DNA of 39,176 nucleotides. It comes from Helicobacteraceae bacterium (GTDB lineage Bacteria; Campylobacterota; Campylobacteria; Campylobacterales; Sulfurimonadaceae). The notes below the pieces were generated by a model. That model had not been told where the DNA came from, made no database searches, and worked only from the letters and a program-made list of their open reading frames with translations. The translations under genes were made by a program, and so were the position numbers. The stretch lies in the NCBI GenBank assembly GCA_027052175.1, contig JALUFE010000057.1:1-39176 (forward strand). Reading direction: 5' to 3'. Shown piece after piece: positions 8,811 to 16,061 of the stretch (position 1 is the stretch's first letter; each line of letters opens with the position of its first letter).

Positions 8811-10019
8811 CTATATCAGATACTCCCTCTCCAATGCGATAATATCTTCGAAACTCTCACGTTTGCGCACCAGGCGATCTTTTCCGTTTTCGACGATCAC
8901 TTCCGCGCTGCGCCCTCTTGTGTTGTAGTTGCTGCCCATACCAAATCCGTATGCACCGGCACTGTGCAGGATGAGAATATCTCCATGATCGAGCGGTGGC
9001 AGGGGGTAATCTTTGGCCAGAAAATCTCCGCTTTCACATACGGGACCGACGATGTCGGCAGGGCTCGTCTCCCCTTTCTTTCGGCCCACGACTTCAACTC
9101 TGTGGAACGCGTTGTAGAGGCTTGGACGGATAAGATCGTTCATTGCACCGTCCACGACGACGAAGCGTTTTTCACCGTTTTTCTTCTCATAAAGAACTTT
9201 TGTGAGAAAGTAGCCGGCATTGGCTGTAAGGAAACGGCCCGGTTCGCATACGATCGTCATATCGAGTCCCGTCATCGTTCCCAAAACAGCCTGAGCATAA
9301 TCGTACGGCTCTATCGTCGTTTCGTCGTTGTATCGGATACCGAGTCCGCCTCCGACATCGAAAAATTTTAGTTCGATGTCGATAGCAGCGAGGCTTCGCA
9401 CCATATCGGCGACGATCTCGGCGGCTTCTCGGATGGGATTCAGCTCTGTCAGCTGGCTACCGATGTGAAAATGGATACCCACAGGATCAAGATGCTCGGA
9501 ATTCTTGGCACTGATATACATACGTTTGGCTGTTTCCATATCGACGCCGAATTTGTTCTCATGCAGTCCTGTCGAGATATAGGGGTGTGTTTTCGGATCG
9601 ACATTTGGGTTGACACGGATACTGATGCGGGCCTCTTTGTTCATCTCTTTGGCGATCATCTCGACACGTCCAAGCTCTGCTTCACTCTCGACATTGATGT
9701 ATAGAATGTCGAGTTTGAGCGCTTCGGCTATCTCGTCGTCTCTTTTACCCACGCCGCTAAAGAGGATCTTGTATTTTGGGATACCGGCAAGTAAAGCGCG
9801 CTTCACTTCTCCGATGCTTACGCAGTCTGCACCGCTGCCGAGTTTGGCGAAATGAGATACGACGCTCAGGTTGGAGTTGGCTTTGATCGCATAGGCAAGC
9901 AGACTTTTACGGCCCCGAAATGCCTCTTTCAGTTTGCTGAACTGCCGTGTCATATGGTCGAGGTCATAGACATACAGGGGTGTTCCATACTTCTTTACTA
10001 AGTATTCAAAATCTATCAT
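8811..10019 (-). CDS. lysA: Diaminopimelate decarboxylase
   Basis: The 402-residue PLP enzyme decarboxylates meso-diaminopimelate to lysine, the last step of the pathway that also supplies peptidoglycan. The alanine-racemase-type barrel has the PLP lysine K46 in LAYAIKANSN, HFHIGSQ, the phosphate-binding GGGLGIRY, CEPGRF and, near the C-terminus, the active-site GPVCESGD. I chose the ATG at 10019, preceded by AAGAGACAGCAACA; a TTG 30 bases upstream would only add ten residues without family similarity. It is the first gene of the nine-gene minus-strand operon. A candidate promoter lies about 30 bases upstream. Confidence 0.95.
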   Translation of the reverse strand: MIDFEYLVKKYGTPLYVYDLDHMTRQFSKLKEAFRGRKSLLAYAIKANSNLSVVSHFAKLGSGADCVSIGEVKRALLAGIPKYKILFSGVGKRDDEIAEALKLDILYINVESEAELGRVEMIAKEMNKEARISIRVNPNVDPKTHPYISTGLHENKFGVDMETAKRMYISAKNSEHLDPVGIHFHIGSQLTELNPIREAAEIVADMVRSLAAIDIELKFFDVGGGLGIRYNDETTIEPYDYAQAVLGTMTGLDMTIVCEPGRFLTANAGYFLTKVLYEKKNGEKRFVVVDGAMNDLIRPSLYNAFHRVEVVGRKKGETSPADIVGPVCESGDFLAKDYPLPPLDHGDILILHSAGAYGFGMGSNYNTRGRSAEVIVENGKDRLVRKRESFEDIIALEREYLI

Positions 10020-10049
10020 TGTTGCTGTCTCTTTTGAAAAATTTGTCAA

Positions 10050-10072
10050 ATTCTATCCAAAAAGTGCTTATT
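10050..10072 (-). promoter_or_regulatory. Candidate sigma-70 promoter for the lysA-dxs operon
   Basis: On the minus strand a -10-like TAGAAT (10055-10050) is preceded by AAGCACTTTTTGGA. This T-rich stretch just upstream of the -10 box is what campylobacterial sigma-70 promoters show in place of a strong -35 box. It would give a leader of about 25 bases before the lysA ATG. The call is by pattern only. Confidence 0.45.
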
Positions 10073-10076
10073 CATT

Positions 10077-10082
10077 TATAAT
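10077..10082 (+). promoter_or_regulatory. -10 box (TATAAT) of the TOBE-domain gene
   Basis: A perfect TATAAT lies 16 bases before the ATG at 10099. A start site 6-8 bases downstream would leave a leader of only about 10 bases, and no Shine-Dalgarno sequence is visible in it. No clear -35 box is seen. The box sits back to back with the lysA promoter, so both genes may share regulatory DNA. Confidence 0.5.
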
Positions 10083-10098
10083 CTGTTATCATTATCGA

Positions 10099-10488
10099 AT
10101 GAATTTGATCAAAGCGACACTCAAAAATATAGCACACAAAGAGGATCTTCATATTCTTGAATTCTCGTTTGACGGCGAGCGGCTCTATATGATGGCGCTG
10201 GAACTTCCTCAAAATCTCCAAACGGCTCAAAGCGTTCTGCTTGGTATTAAACCGACACATATCGCTCTTTCGAAGGATTTTGACGTTTCTACAAGTTTTG
10301 ACAATCAGTTGAAAGCTTCGGTCGTGAGTATTGAGATAGGTGAGCTGCTTGTCAATGTGAAGGCTGCAGTCGGCGGGGCTATTTTGGAAGCGGTCATAAC
10401 GCTTAAATCCTATATGCGGATGAATTTTCAAGTAGGTGATTTCATTGTTTTGCTTCTCCCGGCCAGTGAACTTTCCATAATAAAGTAG
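10099..10488 (+). CDS. TOBE-domain molybdate-binding protein (Mop-like)
   Basis: The 129-residue protein shows the TOBE/Mop fold in its second half: NQLKASVVSIEIGELLVNVKA, then GGAILEAVITLKSYMRMNFQVGD, a typical oxyanion-binding pattern (short strand, I/V-E-I-G, later a S/T residue and L-x-VGD). TOBE proteins bind molybdate or tungstate for storage or sensing. The first half contains a possible second, degenerate repeat ending in GIKPTHIALSKD, which resembles the end of a TOBE unit, so it may be a di-Mop protein. No helix-turn-helix is seen, so it is not a full ModE. It stands alone, divergent from lysA, with no mod transport genes in the window. Confidence 0.8.
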   Translation: MNLIKATLKNIAHKEDLHILEFSFDGERLYMMALELPQNLQTAQSVLLGIKPTHIALSKDFDVSTSFDNQLKASVVSIEIGELLVNVKAAVGGAILEAVITLKSYMRMNFQVGDFIVLLLPASELSIIK

Positions 10489-10502
10489 GTATCGTACCGA
10501 TT

Positions 10503-10561
10503 GTGTTGCAAAACCTGCATCGTAGCTACGGCTTCGAAACTTTCGCCTTGTATGACAACAC
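10503..10561. repeat. Structured intergenic sequence sharing a core with the element at 36310
   Basis: The stretch is bounded by GTGTTG (10503-10508) and CAACAC (10556-10561), which can pair, and contains the palindrome GTAGCTAC and the small hairpin CGAAACTTTCG. Its core, GTAGCTACGGCTT followed by GCCTTGTAT, matches with gaps the reverse-complemented core of the inverted-repeat element near ubiA (GTAGCT, ACGCTT, then GCCTTGCAT). It is probably a remnant or partial copy of the same intergenic repeat family. The rest of the 10489-10838 gap holds a possible nuo promoter and one more inverted repeat, but no credible gene. Confidence 0.45.
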
Positions 10562-10717
10562 TTCTCTTTTCATATCAGTATCGCGTAAGTTGGTTACTTA
10601 CCTGAGCGGTTTTGAAAAACTCCTCAATAAACATGTATCGAATAGAAACAATCAGCAAATAATTCTCCAAAATCTATGTTTCGTTTCAGAGAGTTTTCGC
10701 TATAGTGCAGGTAACTG

Positions 10718-10730
10718 TTTTTTGTAATAT
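10718..10730 (+). promoter_or_regulatory. Candidate promoter of the nuo operon
   Basis: TTTTTTG followed by TAATAT (-10-like, 10725-10730) fits the campylobacterial pattern of a T-run just before the -10 box. It would give a leader of about 100 bases that includes the inverted repeat at 10746-10797. A second candidate -10, TATATT at 10767-10772, lies in the loop of that repeat. Neither has a good -35 box, so which is used is open. Confidence 0.35.
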
Positions 10731-10745
10731 ATTTCGGGCTTTGCA

Positions 10746-10797
10746 CAAGAGCGGCGGAAGCTTGGGTATATTATGGAACATTGACAGCTTGCTCTTG
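10746..10797. repeat. Imperfect inverted repeat upstream of nuoA
   Basis: CAAGAGC (10746-10752) and AAGCT (10758-10762), separated by GGCGG, pair with the continuous arm AGCTTGCTCTTG (10786-10797). This gives 12 bp of stem with a 5-base one-sided bulge and a 23-base loop that contains a TATATT box. It could be an operator or a leader hairpin about 40 bases before nuoA. It lacks a T-run, so it is not a standard terminator. Confidence 0.5.
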
Positions 10798-10838
10798 CCG
10801 AGAAGGGCAGGTGTGAGACAAAAAATAAGGCGGGTTTA

Positions 10839-11228
10839 ATGGAACACATTATTACGGCAAATCCATACTTCGGTGTGTTTGTTCTGTTTGTCATTACGTT
10901 TGGCGCGTTCACGATGACGACTACGATTGCAAGACTGGCAAGTCGCGCGCTGGCTGCGAAAGATACCGAGAAAATCAAGCTCTCGGTTTACGAATGCGGT
11001 CCCGAAGTGACCAAGCAGCCAAACAGACTTTCACCGCAGTTCTATCTCTTCGCACTTCTTTTCTTGCTTTTCGATGTAGAGATAGTCTTTATGTTCCCTT
11101 GGGCTGTTGATTTTAAAGTCCTTGGATGGTTCGGTTTTACCGAGATGATACTGTTTATAATCTTACTTGCTATCGGTTTTGTGTATGCATGGAAAAAAGG
11201 AGCACTTGAATGGCACAACATAAAGTAA
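10839..11228 (+). CDS. nuoA: NADH-quinone oxidoreductase subunit A
   Basis: The 129-residue membrane subunit of complex I has three membrane spans. Family marks are YECGPEV in the first loop (this loop contacts the quinone site together with NuoD and NuoH) and [23 protein letters not shown] in the second span, with the conserved acidic residues. It is the first gene of the nuo operon. The ribosome-binding sequence is weak (AAGGCGGG). The last 19 bases overlap nuoB. Confidence 0.96.
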   Translation: MEHIITANPYFGVFVLFVITFGAFTMTTTIARLASRALAAKDTEKIKLSVYECGPEVTKQPNRLSPQFYLFALLFLLFDVEIVFMFPWAVDFKVLGWFGFTEMILFIILLAIGFVYAWKKGALEWHNIK

Positions 11229-11719
11229 ATTTCGCACAAGATGGCGGTCTTCCCGTTGCATTGACAACGATAGATAAAGTTGTCAATTGGGGACGATCAA
11301 ACTCTCTGTGGGCACTCACGTACGGACTTGCGTGCTGTGGTATCGAAATGATGGCAAGCGGTGCGTCTCGCTACGACTTCGACCGTTTCGGTACGATCTT
11401 TAGAGCGAGTCCGAGGCAAGCGGACGTTATGATCGTGGCGGGAACGCTGACAAAAAAGCATGCTGAGTTTATCAAGCGTCTTTATGATCAGATGACGGAA
11501 CCCAGATGGGTCATATCAATGGGAAGCTGTGCAAATACGGGTGGTATGTTCAATACCTACGCGACTGTCCAAGGGTGCGACCGCATCATTCCGGTCGATC
11601 TCTATCTTCCCGGATGCGCACCGAGACCAGAAACGCTTCAGTACGGTGTGATGCTTTTACAGAAGAAGATCCGTGCCGAAAAAGCCGGAAGAGCACAGAA
11701 ATCTAAAAGGTTGATGTAA
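11210..11719 (+). CDS. nuoB: NADH-quinone oxidoreductase subunit B
   Basis: The 169-residue subunit carries cluster N2, the last iron-sulfur cluster before quinone. All four ligands are visible: the tandem cysteines C42-C43 in [11 protein letters not shown]107 in [11 protein letters not shown] and C136 in [10 protein letters not shown]. The start lies inside nuoA and the stop overlaps the nuoC start (TAATG), which suggests coupled translation. The basic C-terminus is usual for the family. Confidence 0.97.
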   Translation: MAQHKVNFAQDGGLPVALTTIDKVVNWGRSNSLWALTYGLACCGIEMMASGASRYDFDRFGTIFRASPRQADVMIVAGTLTKKHAEFIKRLYDQMTEPRWVISMGSCANTGGMFNTYATVQGCDRIIPVDLYLPGCAPRPETLQYGVMLLQKKIRAEKAGRAQKSKRLM

Positions 11720-12525
11720 TGAGAGCCTATAAACCGAAAGACAACGTTCAGAAAAAACCATACTACACGGATAGATTTTGGGTCGCACCGCAGGTGCCGA
11801 AACAGGATGTAAGCAGTGATGAGGTTTTTGCCGCCGACCTTGCCGCACTCAAAGAGAAGTTTGAAGTCCTTGAAGCCTATATTCAGGTAGGGCAGATGGT
11901 CGTTTATATCAATCCTGAAGACAATTTTGAGGTTCTCAAGTTCTTCAAAGAGGAACTAACCTACGATCAGCTGAGTGAAATGAGTGCGATCGACTGGCTG
12001 GCGGAGAAGGGTGAATTTGAGATCTTTTATCAGATGCTTTCTATGAACAAACGCAAACGCGTCCGTATCAAAATGTTCATCAAGGAGGATCAAGCAATCG
12101 AGTCTGTCGAGAAACTCTTTAGAAGTGCGGACTGGAGTGAGCGTGAGATGTACGACATGTTCGGCGTGAAGGTTAACAATCATCCGTTTATGAAGCGTAT
12201 CCTTATGCCGTACGACTGGCAGGGCTTCCCGCTTCGCAAAACTTATCCGCTTCAAGGTGACGAGTTTGCTCAGTGGTACGAAGTCGATAAGATCTACGGC
12301 AAGGAAGCACGTGACATCATCGGACCGGAACTTCGCGACACGGCTCGCATCGACCGCTATGACAGTGAACGCTTTGCAAGACTTGGGCATGAAGTGCCTA
12401 AGGGTGCTCCAGTTACTGACAACGACCCTGTAAATCCTCAAGCGTATCAGGAAGAGGGTGGTGTATTTATGATCAAAAAACTCAACAAAGAGTCATCGGT
12501 CGTTATCGATGATCCTCAGAGATAG
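11719..12525 (+). CDS. nuoC: NADH-quinone oxidoreductase subunit C
   Basis: The 268-residue peripheral-arm subunit has the family core SADWSEREMYDMFGVKVNNH, then RILMPYDWQGFPLRKTYPL, the signature of the 30-kDa subunit. An N-terminal extension of about 60 residues and a C-terminal tail of about 65 residues flank the core. It is separate from NuoD, unlike the fused NuoCD of E. coli. It supports cluster N2 and the quinone site by packing on NuoB and NuoD. Confidence 0.95.
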   Translation: MRAYKPKDNVQKKPYYTDRFWVAPQVPKQDVSSDEVFAADLAALKEKFEVLEAYIQVGQMVVYINPEDNFEVLKFFKEELTYDQLSEMSAIDWLAEKGEFEIFYQMLSMNKRKRVRIKMFIKEDQAIESVEKLFRSADWSEREMYDMFGVKVNNHPFMKRILMPYDWQGFPLRKTYPLQGDEFAQWYEVDKIYGKEARDIIGPELRDTARIDRYDSERFARLGHEVPKGAPVTDNDPVNPQAYQEEGGVFMIKKLNKESSVVIDDPQR

Positions 12526-12535
12526 GTGGTAAGAT

Positions 12536-13777
12536 ATGGCACAACAACCAAATAGACTAAGACCCTTTTTCGAAAATATAACATACGAAAGAGACGATAA
12601 CGAGCTTGTTCTCAACTTTGGACCGCAGCACCCGTCCGCTCACGGTCAGCTCAGACTAATGTTGCATCTTCAACAGGAGCAGATAGTCAAAGCGCATCCC
12701 GATATCGGTTACCTTCACCGGGGTATGGAGAAGATGGCGGAAAACATGATCTACAACGAGTTCATGCCGACAACGGATCGTATGGATTACATCGCTTCGA
12801 GTTCGAACAACTACGGTTTTGCACTGGCGGTTGAGAAGCTTATAGGTCTTGAAGTTCCACGACGCGCAAAAGTCATCCGAATGATGCTGCTTGAGATCAA
12901 CCGTTTGATGAGTCACCTTTTCTGGCTGGCGACAACAGCGCTTGACATCGGTGCGATGACGATATTCCTCTACGCTTTTAGAGAGCGTGAGTACCTTATG
13001 GATATCATGGAAGGATACTGTGGAGCGAGACTTACACATGCTGCCATTCGCATCGGCGGTGTGCCGCTTGATATCCAGCCGGAATTTTTAGAGCAGCTTC
13101 GCACCTTTCTCGGCAAACTTCCTCAGAATATCAAAGATTATGAAGATCTCCTGGATGAGAACAGAATCTGGAGAATGAGAATGGAGGGTGTAGGGTATAT
13201 CTCCAAAGAGATGGCACTTTCTTGGGGATGTACAGGACCGATGCTTAGAGCCAGCGGTGTTGCTTGGGATATCAGAAAAGAGGAGCCGTATGAGCTTTAC
13301 GATGAAGTTGAATTTGACGTTCCGTGGAGCGACAAAGGCGACAACTTCGCGAGATACCGCATCTATATGGAAGAGATGAGACAGTCTGCGAAGATTCTCT
13401 ATCAGTGCATCGATATGTACGAGCAGTGTGAACGAGACGGTGAGACGGAGCTGATGGCACACGCACCTAAGTATATCTCAGCACCGAAGCTTGATATCAT
13501 GACACAGAACTATTCGCTTATGCAGCATTTCGTACTTGTCACGCAGGGGATGAGACCACCAGTTGGAGAGGTGTATGTAGCGACTGAGTCACCAAAAGGC
13601 GAGCTTGGTTACTACATCAACTCTCAAGGCGGACCGTATCCATACAGACTCAAACTTAGAGCACCGTCGTTCTGGCATACGGGTATCCTCACAGACCTCT
13701 TGCCTGGACACTATATACCGGATGTCGTCTCTATCATCGGTACGACCAACATCGTTTTCGGGGAGGTAGATAGATAA
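12536..13777 (+). CDS. nuoD: NADH-quinone oxidoreductase subunit D
   Basis: The 413-residue 49-kDa subunit forms much of the quinone cavity. The quinone-site histidine lies in [13 protein letters not shown], followed by [14 protein letters not shown], the TDRMDYIAS stretch with the conserved tyrosine, and the C-terminal DIVFGEVDR-type ending (here [10 protein letters not shown]). The hydrogenase-type metal cysteines are absent, which separates it from group 4 hydrogenase large subunits. The ribosome-binding sequence is GGTGG. The stop overlaps the next start (TAATG). Confidence 0.97.
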   Translation: MAQQPNRLRPFFENITYERDDNELVLNFGPQHPSAHGQLRLMLHLQQEQIVKAHPDIGYLHRGMEKMAENMIYNEFMPTTDRMDYIASSSNNYGFALAVEKLIGLEVPRRAKVIRMMLLEINRLMSHLFWLATTALDIGAMTIFLYAFREREYLMDIMEGYCGARLTHAAIRIGGVPLDIQPEFLEQLRTFLGKLPQNIKDYEDLLDENRIWRMRMEGVGYISKEMALSWGCTGPMLRASGVAWDIRKEEPYELYDEVEFDVPWSDKGDNFARYRIYMEEMRQSAKILYQCIDMYEQCERDGETELMAHAPKYISAPKLDIMTQNYSLMQHFVLVTQGMRPPVGEVYVATESPKGELGYYINSQGGPYPYRLKLRAPSFWHTGILTDLLPGHYIPDVVSIIGTTNIVFGEVDR

Positions 13778-14007
13778 TGAAGCGTTATGACCTAAGACAT
13801 CTCAAAGATGATTTTGAACCACGCATGAAAGAGATCCTCCTTAACGAGCATCCCGCCAAAGAGAGTGCGATCTTTTTGTTCGAGATCGGTGATTTTACGC
13901 CGATACAAAGAAGTGCCGACCTTGTAAAAGAGTGCGGGTATGAGTTATATAACTCGCTGAAATTCAACGAAGTTGACTGGACTATCGTTTGCAAAAAAGA
14001 GAATTAG
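13777..14007 (+). CDS. Small protein in the nuoE position of complex I
   Basis: This 76-residue protein occupies the slot where nuoE normally lies. It has no cysteines except C48 and C72, so it cannot hold the [2Fe-2S] cluster N1a of true NuoE, and it is far shorter than the usual 160 or so residues. The fold looks mixed alpha/beta: charged helix to residue 25, strand AIFLFEIG, helix QRSADLVKECGYELYNSL, strand WTIVCK. C. jejuni has a similarly small protein (Cj1575c) at this place. It may be an adaptor between NuoCD/NuoG and the flavoprotein encoded next. Its function is not shown by sequence. Confidence 0.8.
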   Translation: MKRYDLRHLKDDFEPRMKEILLNEHPAKESAIFLFEIGDFTPIQRSADLVKECGYELYNSLKFNEVDWTIVCKKEN

Positions 14008-14016
14008 GATACAACC

Positions 14017-16050
14017 GTGAGTAAAGTATATTTTTCTACTTGGAACGGTGAGTTTATCAACAACTTGAACAAGCCTGAAGAAGAGTGGGAAGAATCGGCT
14101 TACAATCTGCCGGCGCAGTATGACGAGCATCGGGACTCCAAAGCTTTTATAGGCTGGGATGGAGTGGCACTCTTTGATGCGGATGTTGACGTTATCAAAC
14201 TTGCAGCCGAGTACGCAGCGACTTATCAGGAGTACAGTGAAGCCTGTGGGCGCTGTGCACCGGGTCGCTGGGGTGGACGGATCCTCTTTGATATGCTCGA
14301 TAAAATTGCGCGCGGAGAGGGTGAGTTAAGCGATTTTGAACACCTCAAAGAGATCGGCGCAAGTATGCAGGTCACTTCAAAATGTGAGATAGGAAAGACG
14401 GTTCCAAACCCCATTCTTGATTTGATGACACATTTTGAAGATGAGTTTCTGGCCTGTATCAACGAAAAAAAGCCATCGAAACACTACAATTCCGATGTCA
14501 GCTATATCGCGAAGGTGACGGCACCATGTATGGATGCCTGCCCAAGTCATGTGGATATTCCTGCTTATATTGAAGGGGTGCGTGATCTGCGCTTTGACGA
14601 TTCACTCGAAGCTACGCGCCAGACGATGCCGCTTGCGCATACCTGCGGTCGTGTTTGTCCACATCCGTGTGAAGACGCTTGCCGCAGAACCAATCTCGAC
14701 GAGCCTATCTCCATCATGGAACTAAAACGGCTCGGAGCCGACTACGAGACCGATCACAACTTCGGTTTCTTCCATCCGATGGAGAAAAAACCAAGCATTG
14801 GCAAGCGGGTTGCAATCATCGGGGCGGGACCTGCAGGACTGACAGGTGCGTACTATCTGGCGGCTGATGGGATCGATGTCGATGTCTATGAAGCGCTGCC
14901 TGTGCTTGGCGGGGAAGTTGCCGTGGGAGTCCCCGAATATCGTATGCCGATAGATCGCTACAACAAAGACATTGAATGCGTTAAAGATATGGGGGTGAAC
15001 TTTATAACCAATCATAAAGTCACTGCAGATGAAATGCGTCAGTTCGAGAAGGACTACGATGCGGTACTTATAGCGACGGGGACAAGACTTTCGAAGAAGG
15101 TTCGCTGTGAGAACGAGCGCGAAGAGATTCAAGGCTACTGGGGAGCCATCGATTTCCTTGACTGGGTCAATCTCTATGAGAAGTACGGCATAAAGACTCC
15201 TAAAGAGGTGCAAGAAAAGCAGATGCTTCCAACCGATCATGTCGATCTTACGGGCAAGACGGTTGTTTGTGTCGGTGGTGGTTTTACCTCTATGGACGTC
15301 GTTCGCTGTTCTGTGCGTGCCGGAGCGAAGAAGGTCTATATGATCTACAGACGTGACGAGAAGACGATCATCCGTAACACGACCTATGAAGAGTATCATG
15401 AAGCGGTCGAAGAGGGTGTGGAGTTCCTGTTCCACTCGGCTGTTGGAAAGATCGTGGATGAAGACAACGTACTTAAAAAGCTCATAATCAATAAGTTCGA
15501 GCTTGTTCCCGATCCAAACGGAGGCAGACCACAGCTTGTCAAGATAGAGGGTGCAGACTACGAGATCGAGTGTGATTATCTCATCCCTGCAGTCAGCCAG
15601 AGTGCCGACTTCGACTTCCTGCCTGAAGAGTGGGATCTTGAGATGACTTCCTGGAGCACAATCAAAACAAACGGACGAGATTATATGACGTCAAGAGAGG
15701 GGATCTTTGCCGCAGGAGATTGTGAATATGGTCCGATGACGATCGTCAATGCAGTCGGACAGGCCAAAAGGGCGGCTTCGGTTATCTCCCGATATGTGCA
15801 AACAGGCGAGATAACATTGACCGAAGAAGAGATTATGGAAGATCATTTACGTAAACTCAAGGTATATGACAAAAATGAGAAAGTGACAGGATGGCTGCCG
15901 GGTCTTCCAAGGCAAGTAAGCGAAAAACTTCCGGTTGATGTACGAAAAGACAACAACCAAGAGGTCAATCTCGGCTTTACCCAAGAGGAAGCCATAGCGG
16001 AAGCGGAACGCTGCATGCGTTGTTACTATATCGCTATGGTAGCGACATAG
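14017..16050 (+). CDS. NuoF-tail/GltD-like FAD oxidoreductase in the nuoF position
   Basis: The 677-residue protein replaces NuoF. Residues about 60-150 resemble the C-terminal iron-sulfur domain of NuoF (EACGRCAPGRWGG, then SKCEIG): C77, C80 and C123 are kept but the third ligand of the Cx2Cx2C motif is G83. Residues 165-240 match the N-terminal cluster domain of GltD and related NAD(P)H oxidoreductases (C171, C175, C210, C214, C218, C222). An FAD site (VAIIGAGPAGLTGAYYLAADG) lies at 265-285 and an NAD(P)H-type site (VVCVGGGFTSMD) around residue 420. The GEFAAGD-like FAD end motif is IFAAGDCEYGP. The start is GTG, with AGGA eight bases before it. It probably feeds electrons into the peripheral arm from NADPH, NADH or ferredoxin; the donor is not determined. 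Confidence 0.88.
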   Translation: MSKVYFSTWNGEFINNLNKPEEEWEESAYNLPAQYDEHRDSKAFIGWDGVALFDADVDVIKLAAEYAATYQEYSEACGRCAPGRWGGRILFDMLDKIARGEGELSDFEHLKEIGASMQVTSKCEIGKTVPNPILDLMTHFEDEFLACINEKKPSKHYNSDVSYIAKVTAPCMDACPSHVDIPAYIEGVRDLRFDDSLEATRQTMPLAHTCGRVCPHPCEDACRRTNLDEPISIMELKRLGADYETDHNFGFFHPMEKKPSIGKRVAIIGAGPAGLTGAYYLAADGIDVDVYEALPVLGGEVAVGVPEYRMPIDRYNKDIECVKDMGVNFITNHKVTADEMRQFEKDYDAVLIATGTRLSKKVRCENEREEIQGYWGAIDFLDWVNLYEKYGIKTPKEVQEKQMLPTDHVDLTGKTVVCVGGGFTSMDVVRCSVRAGAKKVYMIYRRDEKTIIRNTTYEEYHEAVEEGVEFLFHSAVGKIVDEDNVLKKLIINKFELVPDPNGGRPQLVKIEGADYEIECDYLIPAVSQSADFDFLPEEWDLEMTSWSTIKTNGRDYMTSREGIFAAGDCEYGPMTIVNAVGQAKRAASVISRYVQTGEITLTEEEIMEDHLRKLKVYDKNEKVTGWLPGLPRQVSEKLPVDVRKDNNQEVNLGFTQEEAIAEAERCMRCYYIAMVAT

Positions 16051-16061
16051 GAGGGATGAAT

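Noticed and set aside
10503-10727. Possible 74-codon gene upstream of nuoA
   Set aside because: Non-ATG start, no ribosome-binding site, no known family, and it covers the structured repeat; better explained as non-coding.
12536-13777. NuoD as the large subunit of a group 4 hydrogenase
   Set aside because: The four metal-binding cysteines of hydrogenases are missing and the surrounding genes are a full complex I set.
16020-16061. Extended start of the first nuoG
   Set aside because: It lies inside the end of the preceding gene; AGGAGG is correctly placed only for the ATG at 16062.
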